From NCBI GenBank assembly GCA_963556195.1, contig OY744522.1, positions 38,551,263 to 38,615,262 on the forward strand: a DNA stretch of 64,000 bases, read 5' to 3'. The translations under genes were made by a program, and so were the position numbers. The notes beneath the pieces were generated by a model. That model was not told where the DNA came from. It saw only the letters and a list, made by a program, of their open reading frames with translations, and ran no database searches. This DNA comes from Sepiola atlantica (taxonomy: Eukaryota; Mollusca; Cephalopoda; Sepiida; Sepiolidae). This document shows positions 57,296-64,000 of the stretch, one piece after another (position 1 is the stretch's first letter; each line of letters opens with the position of its first letter).

Positions 57296-57491
57296 GAAGT
57301 GGGGTCTGATCAACCCTGCTGGTAAGCCATGAAATTAAAGACTGTCTTGTTTTTAAATTCCCGAAACAGTTTTTCATGGTAAACAACTGATGATCCCTTA
57401 AAATAGTGTTAGAAACTAACTAATATAATAACTGTAAAAAATAAATTGACTTACATGAGTGATTTTCCACTGGAAGACTTGAGACTATAAG

Positions 57492-57556
<65 letters not shown>

Positions 57557-57585
57557 TATATAGTTTTAATGGTTGAGAAACTTCC

Positions 57586-57680
<95 letters not shown>
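57226..57680. repeat. Three (AT)n tracts, the last with (GT)n
   Basis: TA repeats at 57226-57292, 57497-57560 and 57590-57650, the last running into (TG)n to 57680. Intervening DNA shows no gene. Confidence 0.95.
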
Positions 57681-57682
<2 letters not shown>

Positions 57683-59043
57683 ACTAACACCTAATCTGAA
57701 AGAATTACAAAATAACAAAAATCATTTCACTGAATGGCTGTTAATACCTATGTGACTCTGGACTGGGTTTAGTTTCCAATTTGGATTCGCTAAGTGACTG
57801 GACAGTTTGTGGTCAAGTTTTCGGATGAACGTGGTGAAAAGCGTTTTATCTCTACTGGAAAAGTAAGCAATTCTCTCGAGCGAGCTAAAAACGGCGGTTT
57901 TCTGTCAAAACTTAAGAAATTATTCTATTCTCAGAACCAGTTCTATTCTGAATAAAAATCGCAATTATCGCACATTGTATTAATTGGTAAAGTTACTTGT
58001 CGTTGTCCTGCCAAGTTTTACCGACCTTATCCAGGAACTATGTTCATTGGCCACTTTAATTATCAGAATCGGCGGCGGTTTCTCCAGTTTGGTTGTAACT
58101 AATTCAATTTTTAGCCTTGTACGAAACTCTACCATTTCCAATCGTTTACTCAAGGCTTATATTATTTTCGCACTGAGCTCACCTAAGCCATCTTACTCGA
58201 TCGGGGTTGACACCTAAAGTATTCATTTCTCACTATGTTCGAAACAGGAACAGCATTATTTCAGAAAATGAAAACAATATTTTTCCAGTGTGTTGTGTTA
58301 TTTTGTTAGACTCTTTGTCTCATTTTACCCCGAATGGGTTTCAAATATAAACTAGTGTACCAACCTTTCGCAGTTCTCCGCTGGGCCCGGTCTCTGTAGG
58401 GTCCTGCTAAAGAAAGATCAAATCTACTAATGTCTTCTCATGAATTCCTGATATAACGTTCTGGTATTTCCTCATCCATGGCTGGGTTTGGTCTATTATA
58501 TTGACAAATTTAAAACATATAGGAGAGGAATCTATCGATGTTTTAAAGAAAAAACACGAAAACGTATTCTAAGTAGAAACTTAATGTGAGCATTTTTCTA
58601 GAGAGCAGCGGCGTAGAAATACCTGTTTTAGCACCCGGCTGCGGGGTTACCTGTTCTGCTAGATGGACCCGTAAATGTTGTTAGATCATCCATTTAGGAG
58701 ATGGAAATTCTTATGTAAAACCTACTCTCTAGATAGGATCTCCGTTATTTTGCTTCGGCTTGTCGCTAGAAACAAAACTTGATAGAAAGAGAGCAGGCTG
58801 TGATTATTGTATAAGTGCACAATATGGCCATCTATAAGTACATCCATACCGACGGAGAGTAGAAAAATAGATCGTGGGTTTTCTTTCGGCAGTTTCGTTA
58901 TTCTTGTTTCCTTATACTTTCACATTCCCAGAGAAATAGGTAAGAATTGCTGTTTCCAGGATTGGTCGTTTAGTGTGAAGATGTAGTAAGGGCATCTCAA
59001 ATGAACACCTAGCGTTGCCCTTTATGTGTTTCCGCGTTGCAGT
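57681..59043. other. Non-coding region, no gene recognised
   Basis: Mixed-composition sequence. Open stretches are under 80 codons and lack motifs. Confidence 0.5.
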
Positions 59044-59060
59044 TACTCACAGTGCCACTT
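59044..59060 (+). repeat. Target site duplication, left copy
   Basis: tactcacagtgccactt, identical to 59402-59418. Confidence 0.95.
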
Positions 59061-59401
59061 ACTTGGCCTTTTGGCTAAGATCAAAGTGTAGTATCTGTTC
59101 CGATGGATACTGCACCCCATAGACTGGTATTGTCTTGGCCTTCGGGGCTTGATTTACGTTGGTCTATGGGTCTGTCCTGTGCAGTTCTAGGAGGTGCACC
59201 CTCCCAGGCTTCGCCTCCCCTCTTTGGAGAGGAGTAAGTTTATTGCTTACTGTCTGAGGCGCCCCTACCGGGGAATGCCGACGGAGCTGCCCAGGCAATT
59301 TTTAAACCCCACTTTCCCGACCCTACCTTGGGTCACATCTTACTTGTGGGAGTAAGATAAAAACTGGCCTTGTGCCATACTCCTGGAGAGGAGTAAATCA
59401 A
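59061..59401 (+). mobile_element. U2 snRNA-headed retroposon
   Basis: 59065-59100 matches 36 nt of the 5' part of U2 snRNA (ggccttttggctaagatc then aaagtgtagtatctgttc), which contains stem I and the branch-site-pairing GUAGUA. The following 240 bp is not U2. It has strong hairpins (ccccatagac with gtctatggg, actgcac with gtgcagt, ggagg-tgca-ccctcc). It also has 'ctggtattg' and 'ggtgcaccc' reminiscent of U2 3' sequence out of place. A later part repeats 'ggagaggagtaa' at about 59235 and 59387. Perfect 17-bp duplications flank it, so it was inserted by a LINE. No poly(A) tail; the 3' end reads gtaaatcaa. Confidence 0.85.
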
Positions 59402-59418
59402 TACTCACAGTGCCACTT
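59402..59418 (+). repeat. Target site duplication, right copy
   Basis: Identical to 59044-59060. It directly abuts the retroposon end. Confidence 0.95.
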
Positions 59419-59849
59419 TCATCATTATCCGTTATCAATGATGGAGATAATGTCATTGCGCGAATCTATGAAAAATGACCATAGTTCTGTCCGTTTATCC
59501 TTTCTTTTGCATTAATATTTGTTGTTAGTTTAATGTTCACAATGTCAGAATGGATAATGATAGAAATATGTTGTCATGACTTTTCTCCTGCTTATGAGTT
59601 GACTCACGTAAATGATGCTGATAAACATTTTACAAGCCTTCTTGGTTGTTTCATCACAAATTGCCATGAACATTGTAAATCTATTGTTCTATGTTGTCTA
59701 TGATTTTGCGCTCACTCATTTGTCTTCATTCAGATCAAATCTAAGTTAACGGATACCTCTGATGTCTTTTTACATCACATATAGTATCGATACTCAAGGG
59801 CTGATTTGAAATAGCTTGAGATCTTTCATCTCGGAAATTTCTTTGCACT

Positions 59850-61298
59850 CTATTTAAAGAAATGTGTCATGTGTTGATGTATCTGATTGGTTAATTGCTG
59901 ATATTGAATGTTTCATGCCCTCTGAAAATGCCAACAGAGACCAAATACACAGCTATGGGAAATTCTTAAGTGTGCAACTGTCATTGTTCAGAGAAACCAC
60001 TATTTCAACTTTTGTTAACGGAATTGATACCCTAGAACCGAAGCCGCTTTTGAAACTGACAGCAACCGCTACAAATGGGATATATAAAACGCAGAAAAAG
60101 AGTCTTTTGCCCAATTTGTTAAATCCAGAGTTGCTGAGAAGAAGATTTGTTCTCGCGAACTTTAGAGAATAGCAGACAGGGTACAGATGTACGACTTCTA
60201 TTCTAAACACCATTAATGGGTCGGGGTTATTTCCTCAGCATTTGACAAAGGTAAACGTTTTGCAATAAACTTTGCTTCCAGTTCCAGCTTTTGTGAGTAT
60301 GCCTTCCCTATTAGTGACAATTCTGTTATACTCATTAATCTGTTAGGATGTTGCCGAACTTTTCAAGAACCTTAATGCCAACGAGGTTATTAGTTCTGAC
60401 ACCATTTCAGAATTTTTTGCCGGAACTAGCTCCTATCCAAACAAAACTATCAAGTTATTACTCAATGGAGAAATGCTTTCTATCTTATTCGAAGATTTCG
60501 TTGGTGTTGTGATGGGATACCGAACTCCCCTCAGTCACTAAATAAGTGAACTAGTCTAGACAATAAATACGACTACAAACAGTATAATGGGATATTCGAT
60601 TGTATTCTGTTAAATCCTATTAGATTAACTGTAATCACTATTGTTTGTACAAGATATGTACGTTAGAATAAACCGTACTATTTTAGACCTTTACACTCTG
60701 GGTTATTTTGTTATTTATAAATACTTACGAAGTTATATCAGTTGGTCTGCCCGGTATTTAAAAATACTGGTGATCAGTCTTCTTTCTCTCAGTCTGAGTG
60801 TAATATCACATAGGATCAGTGAATCTCTCGATGGGGGTTTTGTTTCCAGGGCAATAGCTTTCAACATATAAAAGGCTTTTGGTGTTTTTAGTCACAAAAG
60901 GTTGTTTCACAAACTTACTAGGTATGGAATATCTGCCAATGTCTTCATCACCATCAAATCCTTTATCTCTGGTAGGTCTACAAATGTAGTTGTTCATGAA
61001 CAGAAGTCTGAAGCGCATAGTATCAATGTCGACGTACATAATGGATCTATTCTGGGTCAATTCGCTTCTTGAATTTCATTAATGATATTCTAAATCATAT
61101 TCCAGAAATTATTTGTTCACATCTATGCAGAGAGCACAACTGCCTATGGCAACACTTCGAAGACCATTGTTTTCAAGATATTGCTGATTCTCTTTTCTAA
61201 TCTGGAGTATGTGGTGCAATGGACAAAGTGTGGCTTGTTACTTTTAAGACCTCTACAACTAAACCGGTCAGATATATGTTTTTGGTCTAGTTTAACTG

Positions 61299-61395
<97 letters not shown>

Positions 61396-61950
61396 TTTTT
61401 CTTTTTTTTTTGAGGAAGGCTCATGTTTTTATACGCTCCTAGGATTGATTTTATCGCAGATCTAAAATGGAAGATTTATATCTGATCTGCTGCTAAGGTT
61501 GCTGGAAAACTGGTTAGATCAGAAAATATGTGACTCGAGATGCAATCCTCTGCTGCTACATCTGGTGGGGTGCTTCCCAGATCAGTATTTCTTGCCTTTA
61601 CAGAGTGCAAAATCAACTTCGACATCTGGCAGAAATGGGATGATTTCTTCTCTTCTTCGCGACCCCTTTCTCAACCAAGAGACTTTGCTAGTCTTTCTCT
61701 ACTCTGTCGTTATTTCCATGAAAGATGCTCAACTAAGATCGAATCTCTGGTTCTTCTTTGTAAGAAATTCACAGCAAGAACTCGTCTTATTACCACAAGT
61801 TCAAAGAATTTCCATGAACGGGGTTTCTTTTTAAAAGCTTCCCATACGTGGAACAATTCACCACAGGACTGCTTCCTTGCAGGCTACAACATGGTGGTGT
61901 TCAACTCAAATGTCAACAAATACTTTCATAAACCGCCTCATAACTAATCA
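59850..61950 (+). pseudogene. Heavily decayed LINE (reverse transcriptase relic)
   Basis: Read through many stops and frame changes, the order is LINE-like. First comes a linker (59864-60172, RVAEKKICSREL in one frame) and INGSGLFP near 60212. Then AIAFNIYKAFGVF/HKLTRYGISANVFITIKSFISGRS and HSINVDVHNGSILGQFAS across 60850-61070 replace 'ALDISKAFDKVW', 'YGISG' and 'INAGVPQGSILG'. A C-terminal part follows (FASLSLLCRYFHERCSTKIESL ... ASHTWNNSPQDCFLAGY) at 61540-61947. The FADD box is unrecognisable and a CT/TA microsatellite splits the end. It is older than the 46498-49280 copy. Confidence 0.7.
61302..61395 (+). repeat. (CT)n(TA)n compound microsatellite
   Basis: About 42 bp of CT followed by about 50 bp of TA, inside the LINE relic. 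Confidence 0.95.
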
Positions 61951-62129
61951 AATTTTGTTCATCTAATTCATTAGTTGCAATCTTCTCATAATATTCTTCA
62001 TCTTTTAATTTATAACCTATCCAGATTAACTCTAATCTGCGAGTGTCTTTTAGCCTTGATAAGTTTTAACTCATTAGTAATAAAAATGCTAATCTTGATA
62101 GATTTTTGTTTAATATATATGTTTAAAAC

Positions 62130-62880
62130 TAAGTTAAATTTCTGCCTAACACCTATCGTTCAAATTTCATGTAAATCGGAAATATTTAAATGTTCTAAGG
62201 GATCGTTAAAAATATGGGGATTACGTCGCTACTGCTAGTGTGTATTAAATTATTCAAATGAAATTACATTTTGGGAATATTTGTTAATTGGTGTCTAATT
62301 TCATGCAGATCAAAAATATTTGAATTTTAAAAATTGGGGGTTAAGCACTCAACAAGTGTATCAAAAAATTATCCAAATGAATTAAAATGCTAGGAATCTT
62401 GCTAAATTGTTGTTTAATATCTATGGTTTAAATTTCATGCAAATCAGAAATATTTGAATTTCAAAATGGGGGCATGATCTTTTTTCCTATCCTGAAAAGC
62501 ATTTTAGATACGCCAAGAAATCTGAGATTTTGTGAATAATTATTAATTGGTGTCTCATATGCATACTTCAAATTTCACAAAAATCTGAAATATTTTAATT
62601 TCCGAAAGCGTGTTTAAAATTTGAGGTTTAAGAACGTCACCACTTAATTTGTTTCAGAATTATTTGATGAAATTGAAATTTCGAAAACCTTGCTTAATTT
62701 GTATTTAATGTCTATTGTTCACATTTTATGAAAATCAGGGGGGGGGGTCGCCCTCAGCCTCCTTTAAAATACTCTGATGAAATTGAAATTTTGATCATAG
62801 TTCTAAATTCGTTTCTAATAGCTATGGTTCAAATTACATGTAAATCGTAAATATTTCAATTTTCAAAGGTGGTGTCACTT
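62130..62880 (+). repeat. Diverged tandem repeat, about 120-150-bp period
   Basis: The phrase 'tcaaatttcatg.aaatc.gaaatatttgaatttt' recurs near 62158, 62302, 62430, 62568, 62710 and 62829, each preceded by 'tt.aattggtgtctaat' or a variant. Spacing and sequence have drifted, so the array is old. Confidence 0.7.
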
Positions 62881-63235
62881 TTATGACTACTGATGAGCAT
62901 TAAAATATATAAAACCCCTATATATAAAAACATCCCCAGTATAAGGTGAGATCAACCGCTGAAAAATAATGTGTGGACACACACGTATACATCTTCGTTA
63001 TATATGATAATAATAACAAAAACGTGACAATTAACCCCCTCAAAATTAAAAGATAAACACAAGGGGCTCGATATTCTTTCAGACAGAGCTTTATAACAAT
63101 AAGTAATACATTTCGTTTATTTTCACGTTTTACTGCAGTTGCACAGGAATAAGGTTTTAAGATAAGTCAAATGTCTTCGTTATTGTTGTTATATTTACTT
63201 AAGAAATTGAGCTTTGTCTTATTTTTGTTTTTTAA
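62881..63235. other. AT-rich region without a gene
   Basis: No gene or repeat unit recognised. Confidence 0.5.
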
Positions 63236-63239
63236 CGTT

Positions 63240-63830
63240 GTTCAGCCTAAATAAGGTAAGCCGCCACTGTAGACGTAAGGGCTACTGAGAATTAGGGTGC
63301 ACATTTCGGGGGTCATCCTAAGTTGGGAGCTGTGCAGCGAGATATCTGTTTACTTTAGTTTAAGATTTCTGCCTGTCGGTACAGTCGGGGAAACAGGGAG
63401 CATGGAGGGAGTTTCAGACGCCGGCAACACGAGTAAAGAAGCTATTGCAGTAGAAGGTTATCCGGTATCTGAGGACCTACACAGTGAATGAATGGGATTT
63501 AGCTGATTGTCGGGTTGTTCTAGTGTATTTACGTCGAGGGGGCACTAGAGCAGCAAGTTCATCGGAGCGCAAAACATGGAAGTACTTGTAAAACAGGCAC
63601 AAGGATACAACATTGCGGCGATGGGACAGGGGCAAGCTTAATGGATAGTGAGGGACCTATTAATTTGGGGACTCTTTTTTGGACCTTACCTAAGAGGGAG
63701 AGACTAGTGGATGATGCACCAGCCCAGATGTGGCAACAATACTCCATGCATGGGCGGATGGTGGTGTGTAGAGATATTGGAAATAAATCGATGATAAAAT
63801 GTTTTGAAGCCAATCAAAACCCCGTAAAAA
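63240..63830 (-). pseudogene. LINE C-terminal and 3' UTR fragment
   Basis: Minus-strand translation near 63760-63620 gives TTIRPCMEYCCHIW, VQKRVPKLIGPSLSIKL, matching the end of the LINE at 48760-48890. Then 63480-63400 carries ANSFFT..LP-like frames and 63380-63240 the 3' UTR phrase 'cttacgtctacagtggcgg', matching 49232-49260. Frameshifts and deletions break it. It shows that the shared 3' UTR is a family feature. Confidence 0.75.
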
Positions 63831-64000
63831 TTGATCCCATCCGAAATGCATTTTTGACATATATTGATCTCACTTATTGAGTCTGTCATCATAGAAAAAA
63901 AAATGTTGTACTATTTCCAGCCATCTGGACTGTGTGATGTTCTTCATTTTGAAATTATTTCGAATATTTACATTGTATGTTGCCCGTATTGGAATTGATA
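63831..64000. other. Right edge, no gene recognised
   Basis: AT-rich sequence beyond the LINE fragment. Confidence 0.4.

Noticed and set aside
59061..59401. Functional U2 snRNA gene
   Set aside because: Only 36 nt match U2; the Sm site and 3' stem-loops are not in place, and target duplications show retroposition.
63297..63491. 64-codon plus-strand open frame
   Set aside because: It is the antisense of a LINE C-terminal/3' UTR fragment.

Overview
This window looks like intergenic DNA from a large, repeat-saturated invertebrate genome, most likely a cephalopod mollusc such as an octopus. That assignment is inference. It rests on the very frequent (AT)n tracts, the mix of Penelope-like, jockey/CR1-like LINE, Helitron and mariner relics, the many hammerhead-ribozyme repeats and the lack of any recognisable host exon. 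I found no intact protein gene. Every coding trace that I recognise comes from a mobile element.

Layout. 1-7770 holds a near-perfect hairpin, a 161-bp tandem repeat, a hammerhead, a decayed Helitron on the minus strand (3' end at 1679) and AT-rich duplicated DNA. 7770-21022 is an almost unbroken chain of different tandem arrays: a 158/179-bp satellite, a 6.1-kb poly(G)-bearing minisatellite of about 30-bp units, a 315-bp repeat, a diverged relative of the minisatellite, an A/T-tract repeat, a 35-bp minisatellite and a 2.7-kb, 21-bp minisatellite. 21025-31640 carries hammerhead repeats, a foldback element, a four-copy 0.5-kb tandem repeat with tRNA-like segments, and a broken Penelope-like element (PLE). 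32870-36084 has the best PLE fragment, with a GIY-YIG nuclease domain and a hammerhead about 1 kb downstream. A DD41D mariner transposon, close to intact, abuts it. 38000-45500 is a nest of inverted-repeat elements with hammerheads, AT tracts and a 5S-rRNA-derived retroposon. 46500-49200 is a broken LINE. 50466-50740 is a tRNA-like head next to two hammerheads. 55000-57000 holds a MITE, a tRNA-like relic and a second member of a hammerhead family. 59061-59401 is a retroposon headed by U2 snRNA sequence with a perfect 17-bp target duplication. The remainder is LINE relics and diverged tandem repeats.

The unifying theme is RNA-based, self-propagating repeats. By eye I count about a dozen hammerhead folds or relics in at least five sequence families, on both strands. 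Several can be drawn with all three helices and a legal NUH cleavage triplet. Several lie in elements with long inverted repeats beside (AT)n. The most novel items are the element with a hammerhead in each inverted arm (40304-41669), the tRNA-like/hammerhead composite (50466-50640) and the U2-headed retroposon (59061-59401). No folding, alignment or database search was run. Copy consensus, expression and self-cleavage are untested.
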